DNA from: Takakia lepidozioides
Taxonomy: Eukaryota; Streptophyta; Takakiopsida; Takakiales; Takakiaceae
DNA length: 64,000 nucleotides
Assembly: GCA_030704615.1 (NCBI GenBank)
Contig: CM060734.1
Location: 55,012,042 to 55,076,041 of the forward strand
Direction of reading: 5' to 3'
Shown: piece after piece, positions 1 to 14,256 of the stretch
Position numbering within the stretch: position 1 is the stretch's first letter
How the letters are laid out: the number at the start of each line of letters is the position of its first letter
Translations under genes and position numbers: made by a program
Notes under the pieces: model-generated
The model's database searches: none
The model's input: only the letters and a program-made list of their open reading frames with translations
Told to the model about the DNA's origin: nothing

Positions 1-294
1 TCTTGCTTTACTTGGAGTTTTCAACCTTTTCTCGCTAGTTCTTCTTTTTCTTATAGGCACATGATGGAGTTAATGGTATTCCTTCTTCTCTTGATGATTT
101 GTGAGCTAGGTATACATAGTCGACTGCCGCTGCTTCAAAACAGAAGCAGGTGAGGTTACTGTTTTTTATAAGTGGATCATCAAAAAAGAGGGTAGCACTT
201 AATTGTTGTCTGATACATATATCATGTGGTTAATGGTGTGTGATGTGTCCTCGGCCCCCTATAACATAATCATTGTCCCTTTTGATGGGTTCAG

Positions 295-691
295 ATTGAT
301 TCGCTACTGGCTGAAGGGACCCCAAGCAGGCACCTCCGAGACATTTGTAGAGCTGCCTGGGGCTCCAGACAATGTGCGCCGGAATGAAAATGGTGACTTT
401 TGGGTAGCCCTCCATTGCCGCCGGAACACCTTGGACTCGTTTTTAGGTGAACACCCATGGGTTCGATATATTGCTGGCAGGCTCCCCATCCCTCAGAAGT
501 ATGTGTATGCAGCAACGGCTGGGAAGCCACATGGTGCGGTAATCCGCTACGGCCCTGACGGCAGCTTGCTACAGGTTCTTGAGGACCAGACAGGAGAGGT
601 GGTAAAGTTTGTGAGTGAGGCGGAAGAGCATGATGGGAAGCTCTATCTTGGGACTGTCCTTCTCTCCCAGGTGGCAGTTTATACGCTGTAG
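295..691 (+). CDS. Strictosidine synthase-like / APMAP-like protein, last exon (partial)
   Basis: This is the terminal exon of a gene that starts upstream of the window. An acceptor (ttcag) sits at 290-294 and the exon stays open to a TAG at 689-691, giving about 132 codons. The translation has the C-terminal pattern of the plant strictosidine-synthase-like family: RYWLKGPQAGTSETF, then LPGAPDNVRRNENGDFWVAL, the HCRR segment, a GKPHGAVIRYGPDG blade and a final GKLYLGTVLLSQVAVY blade. These are beta-propeller enzymes with an N6P (calcium-dependent phosphotriesterase-like) fold. Outside alkaloid-making plants they are not true strictosidine synthases, and their substrates are mostly unknown. 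The reading frame is undamaged. Nothing upstream in the first 290 bases could be assigned to another exon with confidence. Confidence 0.85.
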
Positions 692-2720
692 TCATACAGT
701 CATGGTGTGATTCTTTTCTTGTGCAGAGAGGAGGGGAGCAAACAGGGCAGATTCGGAGTGGTCACTCTTACAGATTTACACTCCAAGTCCGTTCCTTCGT
801 ATTGTAGTTCTGGTCCCACTATCAGTCATGATAATTTATTTGTAGGCAATGTTCTAGCTACACTTTCTTGATTCCTTTCCCAAGGAAAGAAGTTCAATTC
901 TCTCTCACAGTTTCTGTTTTTGTCTATGAGGGTCATTGTGTATTGTAGCTCGAATTTCACGTACTTGTTTAGTCGGTTTCTTTCTGTCATTGCAGACAGG
1001 TTGAAGAAGTCAAGAAGACTCAACTACTTTCTGTAGAGTCTCACTGTCAATTGCAAAGAGGCCTGGGTGATTGTTTCAATAATGCCAAAAAGCCGCACCT
1101 TTTGTTTCATAGCAGAATAAACTGTTTAGAATACTCAAAAGTGTGTTCTACTATGGTGATAGATTGTCATATCTTGTGTCTGAAGTGACCCACAAGTATC
1201 TAAAGTACTCTGTGAGAGTGAGTAAAGGTTTGATCATTGGAACAATTCGACGCTACCAGATTTTCATACTTCAGAGAGTTTGTCACTTTGGTAATAAAAT
1301 GAACTCTTTTTCACAAAACAATAAAAATAAATAAACTCTTTAGTCCACAAAGCTTGATGGACCTCTATAAACCCCTAAAGGCCTACAGCTTTCTTCGCCC
1401 CTGACTGCAAAATTTGCACCTCTGGCCACCTCTGTATACATCCACAAAATTGGCATTCAATCATGTTCCAAACTACATCCCCTGACGTCTGCATTTTGCG
1501 GTAGGAATAGGAAAGCTATAGCTTTTTCGGAGCATGAAAAGTTTCTGTAGAGTAGGGGTTGCATGTGAGCATAGTCGTTCCGTGCATTTTGGGAATATTC
1601 AGAGACACATATTTGACAATATTCTAAGAATATTCACAGACACATATTTCTGGAATATCCAGAGAATATACCGCAGCGAAATGAAAATGTGCTCTTTTTT
1701 TAGAAAGGCCCATGGAAGGGCCTGAAATATATTGAAAATTGAGGCAAAAATAACCTCAGAGAACAACCATAAGGTCGAAAAGGGGGACACTGCCCCCAAA
1801 CCAGCGAATGGACTATGGACAGTCAGTCAGGCCTCATTATCTTTCTATTAGTACTTTATTTTAATATTTAAGTTTTTAATTTTACTTGTTATTTTTCAAG
1901 GGCCTGATTTACGGTGCGGTGGGCTGTAACCCGCTCCCAGGTAAGTTTCCCAGGTTAAAACCAAAAAAAAAAAAAAAAAAAAAAACTTGTTTTGAATTGT
2001 CGAAAATCTCTCGGTATTCATCCTTCCCCGTCCAACCCTACCATACAACGCTCTCATTGCTGAGGTCCGGTAAGACAGGCCCGGACTGACAGGTTCGAAG
2101 GGAGGCATGGGCTCCGGCTCGGCTCCCCTACATAGAAGGAGCTTCGGGCTCGTGTTGTTCACATTTGAGGTTCGGAAAAGTGCAGAGTGTGAAGCGAGAG
2201 AAGATGGTAATCGGATGTGCTCTCGCGTTTTGTTGGAGTGGTTGCGGAGATCTGTTTTGAGTCAAGGAATGAAAGAGAGCATGAATTAGCGGGGAGTTTT
2301 GCAAGTGCTGCGATGGAGCTTGTGAGGAGGGGGAGGTGAGGAGGGTAGGGGAGGTCGTGTTTGTGTGCTGAGTGCGATGGTGTGATGAGATTCTGAGGAC
2401 TGCGTTGTGGGCTGTTAGCACCAGATGATGAGGTGAGCTCATTTCAGTGTTGGGTCGATGTCTGGTTGGCGAGGGAGCTATTTTTTTTTCCACCCTTGCA
2501 TTCATGGTTGAGCAAGATGTGAGGGCAGATTGAGGCACTGTCTGTGCACATGTCAAGTCTGGAAATTTAGCTGCAGGTTGTAATTTTTGAAATATTCGTA
2601 TGAAAGGATGTCGTTGAGACCATAATTGTGTCCGAAGATAAGCATTCTCAGTTGTCCTCTATCAGAATTCGAAACAGCGTTTGAATGTAATACTGGAGGC
2701 CGACGGACTGAAAGCGAGCT
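692..2720. other. Intergenic region between the propeller gene and starch synthase
   Basis: No convincing coding exon is visible. The first part should hold the 3' UTR of the upstream gene; a canonical AATAAA occurs at 1116-1121. A run of about two dozen A residues lies near 1962-1985. The last kilobase should contain the promoter and 5' UTR of the starch synthase gene, but I see no unambiguous TATA box. The short ORFs here have no family resemblance. Confidence 0.5.
1592..1660. repeat. Two imperfect ~34-bp direct repeats
   Basis: The units share the pattern GAATATTCAnAGACACATAT and occur back to back at about 1592-1625 and 1627-1660. They are AT-rich, and each contains the palindrome GAATATTC. 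No function is evident. Confidence 0.6.
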
Positions 2721-5700
2721 ATGTCTGTGGGCGCTTCGACCAGCACCCGAATGGCGTTGACATTCGGGACTACAACAGCAAGCATTGGTGCGATTCCACA
2801 TAATTGGAGGGATTTTGGTTGGGAATCCCGCCGATTGAAAAATGGTTGTAGATTGACATTTGAAGAGGCAAGAGGATTCTGTGTGTCCCGGCCTAGCAGG
2901 CGTGGAAATGGTGGTTTTTACTTCACTTCGCTGTCCCCCTCTTGCAAAATACGCCCCAGGAATACCAGGTTTGGTCCTCTACGTATCGCTGCCGTTATTT
3001 TCTCTCCCACTCTGTCTAATCTGTCCTTCTCGGTGTTTGTTGCCCAGCCCTGCCCTTTCATGTCTATGGCAAGCATGTTGTGGTATAGTCCAACTCCAGT
3101 TTTATGTCCAGCTTTCTCTTGCTCTCCCTCTCTTAAATTGTACGATTAAAGTTTTTATCGGAGAACGTGGGAGACCATCAGTATTCAATGTAGACTCTAG
3201 TAACAGGCTTTCAGGCTGTTGGTACCTCTGTTTCTATTCACGCATAATGGCAGGCTTCAGTAAATTTGGGGGAAGCAAAATCACACTCTTGCTGGAGTTA
3301 TTCTGTAGTGGAAAAGGACGGAGTTACCAAATAGCTTTGACCAGTGGTGAATCATTTGTATAAGAAAGTTGAATGGCAACAAGGACAAAGACAGGACGCT
3401 GACCACAAAATTATATCGGAACAAAGTTGTGCAGAATTTGGATGGGTGTTCTTACAATAAGGGCAGTTTGTGTATGCAGAATGCTCTGTAATTCAGTGGA
3501 TGTTGAACTCCCTTTCCTCTTGATCAGAGGGATTGTACGAGTAGAGCTTCTCAGAAACACTTGTATCTCAAATCCGCTGAATATTCTAAACCTGTCTGTG
3601 TGACAAATTACAAATTGGATGTCAGTACTTGATGAAGGGCACAAAGAACACAATTAGGAGTATGGTTGTGGAAGACCGGGTTCCTTTTTTCTTTGGCTTT
3701 TTGACGGTTCAAATCGTACCTGAGTGAAGCTTGAGACCAAAATCTTTGTTTTGAGATCCAGGGTGCATTGCAACCAATTTAGAAATGCATCAACTGCTGA
3801 CATGTTTGTTCCCTTCGATGGGGCTGCCTGCAGTGCCAACCAGAAGAAAACTCCTGTCCGGAAAGTGCCGGATCGTCCATCACCAGAAGTAAACAATGCG
3901 TCGGGAGAGGATGGGAGGGAAATTCAAGGGAGGACTCCAGACACCCAAGACCAGTCTGTAACGGAGAATGAAATCCCGTCTGCAGAAGAAGATAGGGGCC
4001 TTCCTAAATATGGGGCTGTTAAGGCGGAGGACCCATTGCAGACAGAGAATGTTCAGGTAGCAAGCAATGGTGTGTTGTCGGCGGTTCCAGCAGAGGTCAA
4101 GAGTGGGGAGTTGCGGACAGCTGGTGTGACAGCTCTGGAACTGCAGTCTTTGGTATTCTTTGTCTACGTGTCCCCCATTGTGTCTGTGAACCTTTTCCTA
4201 ATTTCTCTTGTCTACTGCCACATATTTCAAAATCCCATTTCTCAATACCTCTCACTTTCAACAGAAGTTGGGAAAAGATGGGGGCCAAGGTTGGTAGCCA
4301 CAGATCAGGAAATGTCACTTGATACCGAATCTGCTGAAGCCAGTTACAAATCTCTCTTGAGCTTCTTCTCTGCTTTCGATTTAAAGTCGGTAATCTACAT
4401 TACATCCGAAGCTGCACTTTGAATTGTGAAGGCTATTCACCTTGGTACATGAAGTCCAGACATCTGGCTGAATGAAACCTTTGTGCATGTTTTCAGTTGT
4501 GAAGGTGTGAAGGTAAGAATAGCCGTCATTTTTTGATGCAGTGGAGTAGTTATTCATCTGACCAAGGTGCTGTTTTTGCAAGCATAGAAAAGACTGTCAC
4601 TGAGCTATATTGGTTGCTTTGAGAGACAATTCTAGAACTATGAAATGCATGGTTTCTGCTCATGAAGGCAATCGTTTGATACTCTTGGTAAAGAGCTTTC
4701 TCAAGGAAAGTTTGCAATCACTGTTGATTACGAAGGTTGGCTCGCCAAGTGGATGGTGCCTTGCACGTTCTCCTGCCATGCCCTTGGTCCCCTCTCTTTT
4801 CTGCTTTACCCTCTGGCCAGAAAGACCGCAGGATGTTGACTCATATGAGACACATCTGTAGGTCCCTCTCTTTTGAAGGGTTAGTCCCCTATTACATCTA
4901 GAGAAGGCTTTGCTACTGGTGTCTATAAACCTGTTGTCGTCAGAAATATGACATGCAAATTGTTCTGTCTGGATGGATTCAGAAATAGTGACAAGATGAT
5001 TTTGTTCATGAATGAAACAAAGAGCTTCTTGTCACTTTTATGCATGGGTCACTTCTGCAGGTTATCACATGAGACCTTTCAAAAGTGTGGCCTCCCCCAA
5101 GCACACCAGTGTAAGACACCTGTAGAGACCTCAGACTTGCACTGACAACTGGATTGTCCAATGTTTTAATTGATTTCCCTCAGAGCTCTGAAAGTATAAA
5201 CAGGCTTGGCATAACTCATCAACTATACCATATAATTTGGGCAGCTGAGGTTGGACTGCTGAGATACTCCCAAGTCGATGAAACCCACTGTGATGTACAC
5301 GAGTCCAGGCAAAGGTATTGAATTGTGAACCATATGAGGACCATCCCAGCATTGTACTTACATCATTTACAATTGTGGGTGGTGGATGCAGAAACAAGAT
5401 CATAGCAATGATGAAGGAACTCGAGGCGTCAGAGTTGAAGATCTCATGCTCATGATCAAAGATGCAGAAAATAGTAAGTGATGTCATGCAAGTAATTTGT
5501 TGCATATCTCAGTCTTAAGTCTGTGAAATGAAGAACTGGTTGTGTGTAAGGACTCCCAGGGATAATCAATTTGTCATAGGGAAGAATTAAAATCCAGCAT
5601 CACAGCCAGTTGTGATAGTCTGGGTGGGTGAAAATTAGGATTACCCCTGCACAGGTTTGTTTCAATCCTTTGTTTTGTTGACTTTCAAATGCCTTGGGAC

Positions 5701-8700
5701 TTGAATTGTAGATTTATGGGAAAACGATGATTTGTATTTCATTAGATGTGAGCTGACTTATTTACCAGAAGTATCAAAAATGAGGTAATGAAGGATCCCA
5801 TAACCATGATACCCGACCTATAACTGTTGTTATGTTGTTTTAAACATCACAGCATCTTATAGTTCTGATGAGGGCTCATGGAGTTGCCATGACATGTAGA
5901 TCTATATTTTGTCGTTGTCTTTGTCTTTGCCACTGATAACTCTAGCAATTTGGTGGAATCTACATAACCCAATGAGATTTGTTTCCCTTTGCGTGTGGCA
6001 AGACATCATGATGCTCAACCAGGTGCGTGAACGTGCTGTTGAGGAACTGCAAAAAGCACGGGATGAAAGGAATTCCCTGCAATCGCAGGTTCAAGTTTTG
6101 CAGGCATGGTCCAGGCCCGATTTGTTTTATGTTAATAAACTCCAGATTAGTGCACTTCCATGACTTTCACTGCTTGCTATATCGATCTTTGCAAATGCTT
6201 TTGAGTTCAGCTCTTGCGGTCATACCACTGAATAGTGGTTTCCTGTTAGGAATGCCCATTCACGTGTCAGGGATGAGTCTATTACTGCCAAATTATGGCT
6301 AAGCTGCTGCTCAGAAACTTCCAGCAAAGCCATTTCATCTTTTACTATTTCATGGAAATTTTAAATCCCATCCTTCTCTTCATTATCATGACAAATGGTT
6401 ATGGTGCAGGCGCAGTTGGGTGAAGCCGATGCCAAGTTGAAATCGACAGCCCTAGGAAAAGAGAACACCAAATTGCTGGAGGAGGAGGTTGAAATCCTCA
6501 AGGCAAGTCTAACACAGAAAGATGCAGATAGCCAAGCGTCGGCTGTGTTGGAGAAGGACTACAAAAAACTGCAGGCCCAGGCCCAGGAATTGGCAGCTGT
6601 GTTAAGTGCCTCTAAGTTAAAGGGGTTGGAACTGAAGCGACTGCAGTCACACAATCAAAGCTTGCAGGATGAGATCAACACCCTGAGAGTGGAATTAGCA
6701 GATGCTCGTACTGAAGTGGCAACCTTTGCCAGGGGGGCTGAAAGAGAGAGGGCTGGGCTACAAGAGTATGCCAATGGTCTGGAGTTGAAGTTAGCAGCGA
6801 TGGAGCTTCAATTAGCGCAGTCAGAGGCCAGCATTTTGCAAATTGAGAAGATGAATTTTGAAGGGCAACAGGAGATAGCAAAACTAGGGGCACAACTAGC
6901 TGAGGTTTCAGGCAGTCCTGCTGCAGCCACTTCGGAGCTGGTTGCCAAGAATCAACAGCTGCAGGGTGAGGTATGCGTGTCCTCTCTTTCGTTTTAGGGT
7001 TGGTTTCTTTTGCCAGCTAATAATCTGTGGTGACACATGACCCTAGCCAGGCTTCAAGATCAAGTTTTTTCAGTGTGGCTTTTGCTGCTGTGAGTCTTAA
7101 CGTTGGCCAAATCAACTCCCTTGTGTAGGTTGATGAATTGCTCACTCAGATAGCTGCCACTACAGAGAATGTAACGAACTTGGAAGTGGGGGATAGGAAG
7201 TTGCAAGACCAGGTACTACTCCTGACTTTTTCATAAACCTTATTCCTTTATAGCTTCATCAGTTCTTCGCAGTACTTCCTTCACAAATTGTTGATAGATT
7301 ACAAAATCAAAGCCAAAAAGGAGGGCAACAGAAAGTATCATTTGTGTTGAACTCCTTTCAGGTGGGGTATCAGTCACCAGGTTCCTAGTCGCCCAACGGT
7401 CCTGTAAACAACATCATATACCAGAGCTGCCCACTGTAAATATTGCTTTAATCTGCATGCCCAATTTGGATTTTGACCTTCAATACATGATTATAAGGTG
7501 GTCCTACTGCGAGACGCACTGGCAAAAGCTGATGTCGAGAAACAGGCCTTGTCCAAGGTGCAAAATCAGAATATTGTATTGCAAGCACAAGTGCAGCTGC
7601 TGGAACAGCAGCTATTGGAGTCAGATACAGAAATCCGGTCGCAGCTCCAGTTGTACCAGGCAGAGGTGGAGGCTTTCCAGGCCAGTTTGGAAGGACTGAA
7701 GGTGGACACTCAGACTGGTGTTGTGCAACAAGTTCCAGTTGGTGAGATGCCATGGGACTTCTGGAGTGAACTGCTGCTGCATATTGATGCACTGATGCTA
7801 GATGACCTTCTCACTGAGGTTTGTATGCTTCTTAGCATCTTCCATCTTCCAGTTGTCTTCTATAACCAGAGATCATTTAAGAGTTCATGAGCTTTTGTTC
7901 TGGTTACACTTTTTGTTGTGATTGTCTGGCTGTGCTATACTTCCCCTATAACTGTTCAGATTGCTTGGTCCTCTGATAGATGTTTTGTCTTAGTATAGTG
8001 TGATGCTGCTATGCAGGATGATGCAAAGGAGCTACGGTTGATGATATGGCGGCGAGAAAAGCGTCTACGGGACACCTTTGTGGCACTTCAGGATGAAGAC
8101 TTGTTGACTGGGCTTTTGGATCTCATTAAACCCCAAAGGAGGTAGGAGACTGGAAACTTTGAGAAGTTTGTGTTATATAGATTATCATACCTGTCACAGC
8201 CTATTAGATTATCCTCTGCATGAAGATGACGGAGGAAGGGGTAATTTTTGGTTGTTCATACAGGCCAGGCGTACATGTTGTTCACATTACAGCTGAAATG
8301 GCCCCTGTCGCCAAGGTACTTAACTTTTCCACAGTTTGTCCATGTTGTTTTTAATTGATGGATCTAAGTTAAGCATTGGAGGCCAAACAGGCAACGTTCT
8401 TCTGGTGTTTGATGGTACACATGGGCTCTGTTTTGAGCCGTTTTTGGGGTTCATCACTGACCAGAAGTAAGGCCATCAATACATGGATATTGGGGTTCTC
8501 TGTCCATTTCTTTCTTCAAAGAAATTTGCTGACCTCGCAAGTTTCCTCAATTTGCTATAGGGAACTCCCAGTATCCATTGTGTCGAGACTTCCAGATATG
8601 GTGCTAATGTGCTAACCAATTCTTTCATGAATCCCTTATCATATTTAGTGAGATTGGTTTTTCGATATCTTTCTGTTTGAGGTCCTTCTACTCTTTAACC

Positions 8701-11700
8701 CAGTTCCTTCTCATGCCTATGTTGTCATGTCATCATTTTTACAGGAATCAGCAGTAGGCTGGTAATGGCCCTCTCCAGATGCTCCACTCTGTTTGGTTGA
8801 ATCAAACTCCTTCACCTGTCTGTCTGACCAAGTTGGAATGGATTATTGGCAAAGGACACTCCAATTTTTCTGTATTAATTTGGAGGGGCACCGTTGTTTG
8901 AAGGTGGGAGGGCTAGGAGATGTTGTAACAGGACTGAGTCGCTCACTGCAAAAGAAGGGGCACCTGGTCGAGATCATTCTCCCTAAATATGATTGCATGG
9001 ATTACACTCGCATCAAAAGCCTGAAGGTGTGCCACCCACTTTTTTTGACGTAGGTTGTGCATGATGAAAGTAAGTGATAGTGTGAAGGTTTCTGTTCAGA
9101 TCAAGAGGAAGATAGAAATGCACTCATTGGCTATGGCAGAGGCCTGAGGGCTTAGCTCATGGCAGAACAATGGAACAGAGAACGAAACAACTGAACAGGC
9201 TAAATCACTGCCAGCAGAGTGTCTCATGAACATAAGCTTCTAAATATTTCTGATCATCATACTTATGCCTATGCCAAGGATGACCAGGAATCTCTCTCTA
9301 ATCTCTTGGTATATTGGGCAGAATGGAAATGAAATAGATCCTGTTAACATATCCTTCGTGTTGTGCGGTGGACAAATTCTATTTCAAGGAGACATGAACC
9401 ATGCATGAGAGATCCAAATTTGGGTCCATTGCCAGCCAAAATGCAGAATTTCTACCTTTTGTACTGACGAGACTTTGTTTGCCGTAGCCTTGTGGCTGTA
9501 GACCCCAAGGAGACAGGAAGAGAGAGGGTGTGTATGTTGCATATAAATGTGTATATGATCTCGTTGCGGGGACTTGTCAGGCGTTGGACATGGAGCTGCT
9601 GTCCTTTTTTGATGGACACATGCACAAGAACAAGGTGTGGTCAGGCATTATTGAAGGTAGGCTGCTATATGGCCCAAATGCCTGCCATGCGTTGTAACTT
9701 TGTTACAGGTGGGTTTGTCTGTCACTAATACCACTCAGAACTCAGTGATTTACTTGTCGCTGGGACTGTTCCCACATGACATGGAATATACCCGTTCTGC
9801 AGGCATTCCATCTAAAAGTAAGATACATTGTGCAATGGAATGTAGATGCATTGTGTCCCTTTGTAGCTCTCCGCCTTGCCTAGTAAATGGATCTTGGAAT
9901 GTCTGGAAAGCAAGTCTTCCATTCGGCAGAAATTAGATGCTGTGATTTCCGAATGGATTTGACTGTTTGTGTCCATTGTCTCATAACAACAGCTGATATG
10001 AAGTGATCATATTTTTAAATCAGCTAATACAGTACCTGGTGGCACCTTGGTCTCCAGGACTCCCAGTGTATTTTATTGAGCCATTGCATCCAGCGAAGTT
10101 TTTCTGGCGAGGGCAGGTTTACAGTGAACCTGATGATTTCAGGCGATTTACATACTTCTCCAGGGCCGCTCTTGAGTTTCTATTGCAGTCTCACAAGCGG
10201 CCTGATGTCATTCATTGCCATGACTGGCAGACGGCCGCTGTGGTAACAAACTTTACCTTCGTATCTTCTATCTGGAAGCAGAGCAAGTGCACAGTCGTTT
10301 GACCATCTCTGGCAGAATGTCATGGCTTATATCCTCAATGCGATGGTTAGTGGACCCAGGTAGGGGTCTTATGAACCACAGAAGAGAGGAAGAGAGAACC
10401 ACTTGGAACACCCCTGTTCTTGAAAATGAAGGAAGTGTGAAGTGTGAAACAATCTGACATGTGTGGCTGTTGGATTGCTGTCAATCCAGGCACCCTTGTA
10501 TTGGGAGATCTATGTACCACAAGGCTTGGATTCAGCAAGGCTGGCCTTCACATGTCACAACTTTGAGTATCAAGGGACTGAGGGAGCAGGAGCTCTTGGC
10601 TTATGTGGTCTCGATGTGCGTGAACTGAAGCGCCCGGACCGCATGCAGGACAACTTCAATCACAACAGAATCAACCTCCTCAAGGTGATCTTCATGAATG
10701 GTTGCAACCCCATGATTTGTATCAATGAGTTTTATGTGAAGGTTTTATGTATCAGAGCGTGTGTCTGTACCCATTAGACAAGTGACAATTGGGCCCATCG
10801 TGCCAGCGGTGTATGCACTCAACCAACCATCAGCTTCTCCAGGCAAACTTCAGCACAATCAGCTGCAATCCCCTATTGTACTGGCACTGAGTTTTTGTTG
10901 ACCACTAGGAATATGTGGCCTCCACTATGGTTGAGTTAGATGCAACTTTATCACTTACCTGCGATATCACTGGGGGCAGAACTCAGTTAGCTGGCCGCTA
11001 ATGACTGCCCATACATGAATTTAAGTCCATCTTTGTCTGCCTTTTTAGCTAGTTGATGATACCATTTGAATTGCTGTTATAGGTTATTGTTTGCTTTCCT
11101 TCTATCTTTCATTTGTCATCAGTCTTCATGTACCTATCTGCGTATGCCGTCTTATTCTGCAAGTCCAAATATTTTGTGGTCGTAGGTTTTGGCATGTGTC
11201 TTGTTCTGACCAGGGTTTTGATGGATAAGAGCTTGTTGTGGGCATGTTTGCAGGGGGGCCTTGTGTTCTCCAACCTGATAACTACAGTTTCTCCCACGTA
11301 TGCCCAAGAAGTGCTAAGGCCAGAGGTATGGTTAGGATGCGGAACCTGGGGGTTATGGGGGTTTTACTTGGTACTGTTTTCTCGACAAGTTTCAAGATGT
11401 CAAAAGCCACTGTGTAGGCAAACCAGAAGTCTTACTGGTTCCAGGGTTCTACCACGGCATCTAAATGGGGATCACTAGGTTTCTGGCATGTGCAGGGGGG
11501 TCATGGTTTACATGGAACGCTAGCAAGTCAAATACAAAAGTTTTTTGGCATTTTGAATGGGATTGATGATGAGGTCTGGAATCCAGCTACAGACATCCAC
11601 ATTGAGTACCAGTACAGCGCGGATGACTTGAATGGGAAGGAAGCCAACAAAATGAAGTTACGTCAGAAATTGGGGCTAGGTTCTCAGGGTGCTGATGCTA

Positions 11701-14256
11701 AAAGGCCACTGGTAAGCTGCCCTTCAAGAGTATTGATCAATCATTCCAGTCAACTCGAGTATGTTTTTTACATATCAGAAACCCGGGGCATGCATGCTTA
11801 AGTCTTCTGGTTTCTGCTGATGCCTTTCAACATTTCATGGAAATCCACTGTGGTATTGATGGCAAATTTGGCACCCTCTCTCTGTATCTCAGCCTTTGTG
11901 CTGGCGGGGCCTTTTGGTTGTTTTACCTAGTCAGGCCTGGCTTTTTGTCATGACCAGGGGAGGAAGTACGGTTTTGAAGAGTGATCATGGGATTGGGTTG
12001 GCCAGGTGGGATGTATCACAAGGCTAGTGCCGCAGAAAGGCGTGCACTTAATTCGCCATGCCATCTACCGTACGTTGGAGTGTGGTGGCCAGTTTATTCT
12101 TCTAGGCTCTAGTCCAGTACCCAATATCCAGGTACAATATGTGCATCAATGTGGGTGTAGGTATGCATGGATGTTCATAGGTATATCGACATAAACATGT
12201 ATGCAATAGTTTACCCTGCCCTATGTGAGTCCTTAATCCAATTCAACATCACCTCAAGCAAGGTCCAGAACCATTTGGCGGGATGCATGTGTGGCTGACG
12301 TATATGAACACAGGATGGTATAGATGACATTGAGTTGCTGATGGTATGCAATGTGGGCAAAATAACCCCTTTACACTTTTAACCTCCTAATGTAGAAGAA
12401 GAGGATCGACACCTGCTGTAACAATCTTAAATGAGCGTCTCCTTCCTCTGGGTGTCCTTCCAGAACCTGGACACTTCCACCCAGTGTTAATGGGTTGGTA
12501 GTTTTCCCCCAGATACCCGGTTGTGCAAGGGTATTTATCCCATATGCAGCTGGTTAGACCACATACTGTAACATCCATCCTCTCTGTGGATTTCAACACG
12601 GAGCCCTTATCATAGAGTCCCTGTCTAGAAGGAATAGAGGTGCTAGTAATGCTTTAACAGGTAACTCTTGCTTACAGCATGACTTCGAAGGAATAGCGCG
12701 CCAGTTTGAGAATCACCCTCAAATTCGATTGGTCTTAAAATATGATGAGGCCCTCTCGCACTCCATCTATGCTGCATCCGATATCTTTGTCATCCCATCA
12801 ATCTTTGAGCCTTGCGGTCTCACCCAGGTCATTTTCTCTCCACCTTTGAGTCAGTTTTGTACAGTTTACCAAGTTTTATGCAATGAATATAGGATATATG
12901 TCACGATTTCTGACAGAGTATATGGCCCCGCCCTGGGTTGAGTATGGCTGCTTTGATGACACTATTGGTTTGAGGGAAGTGGCTTTTCTCCTTGGCTTCC
13001 TCACCATCAGCATGATGTTTTGGTGTAGAAGGGTTGGCAATTCATAAACAGGAGTGCACTAGAGTGATTCTTCGTGTGGGGGTCCATTGTTTGCATATGT
13101 GACTAGAGGATGACTGCCTGTAGCCTTTCGTTTTATTTGTAAACCTTACACCAAAGGGTTGCATCCTTCCACCAGACTGGGTCAGAGATTGGGCATGGAC
13201 GTCTCTCAAGAAGAAGTCAACCTGTTTCCTTCTTTCTCAATACTTTTTCTCAAATAAGTGTGTACGACGGGGTGGTTGAGATGTGAGGAGCTGGGTGTGC
13301 AGATGATATCCATGCGGTATGGGTCGATTCCAGTTGTCCGTAAAACTGGAGGACTAGCAGACAGGTCAGTGGCATTTTGCTTTGTTGCTTTTATCTGGTG
13401 GTTAGGGGTACCTTGGCTGAAAGTAACAACTTCCTTTAATTCTTACCCTTTCCTTCTGAGATTCTCTTGGACACTGTAAGCTTCCTTCGTTTCTTTGTGT
13501 CTTCCTCTTTCCTTCTCTCTCAGACGTTATAAAATAAAAGCGGACGTTATAAAGCACCATTTCATTTCATTTCATTTCTCTCTTCACCTGCTTGGCACTC
13601 TTTTAGTCAGGTTGAGATGTTCGAGACTGAAATGCTGTGACTCCTTGGGTCTATGTTGCCTGACAAACATTTGTGCTACAGCCAAGGTTTGGATTCAGCC
13701 AATGAGTCCAGGCTTATCAAGCTTCTGTCAATGCGTCTGTAGGCCTATCACCTCACTATCATAGATCTTTCTAAGTGTGGATGGAGCTAACCAAAGTGGA
13801 AATTGGACTTGTGGAGTGGCAGTGTCTTTGATGCAGATGATGGGACAATACCTATTGAACTTCGCAATGGCTTCACTTTCGAATCACCTGATGAAGGGGT
13901 GAGTTAGAGGGGGTATGAGGGGGGGCATCCATCCGTATCATGTGTGGAGTTGATAATGTGTTCAAGAGAGAGCCCTTTGGAATCCAACCCCATCCTCCAA
14001 TCCATTGCCACAAGTTTGTTTGACATGGAGGCCTTCTTATGTAGATGTTATGTAAGCAGAGCTTGTGGGGGCATGTGAACAGGGATTGAATTATGCGTTG
14101 GACCGCGCAATGTCCCACTACACACAAAATCCCGGCTGGTGGGAAAGCCTGGTGCGGAAGGCGATGAAGATGGATTTCAGTTGGGACACCTCAGCTGACC
14201 AATATGTGGATCTTTACCAGAAAGTTATTGAAGTGACACGGATAACAAAGGCATGA
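2721..14256 (+). CDS. SS4: Starch synthase IV (multi-exon gene, plastid)
   Basis: Soluble ADP-glucose:alpha-1,4-glucan glucosyltransferase (GT5) that initiates starch granules in the plastid. Exons placed by splice sites and frame: 2721-~2968 (Ser/Arg-rich likely transit peptide), ~3783-4152 (acidic linker), 5392-5473, 6003-6103, 6410-6970, 7129-7212, 7498-7818, 8017-8141, 8264-8315, 8904-9026, 9581-9656, 10058-10242, 10490-10684, 11254-11325, 11496-11711, 12006-12131, 12678-12827, 13303-13364, 13823-13898, 14083-14256. The exons from 5392 to 7818 encode long coiled coils, and the LNQxR..AVEEL..A..E segment is typical of class IV. Catalytic signatures: [16 protein letters not shown] (ADP-glucose loop, split by an intron), [23 protein letters not shown] and [14 protein letters not shown]. 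The C-terminus fits the family length and no frameshift was seen. The first two exon ends are the least certain. One intron appears to use a GC donor. Confidence 0.92.

Noticed and set aside
1962-1985. Poly(A) run considered as the tail of a retrocopy
   Set aside because: No coding or target-duplication evidence is visible upstream of it on either strand.
2107-2289. Short ORFs upstream of starch synthase considered as exon 1
   Set aside because: They do not join in frame to the coiled-coil exons and do not resemble a transit peptide as well as the ATG at 2721.
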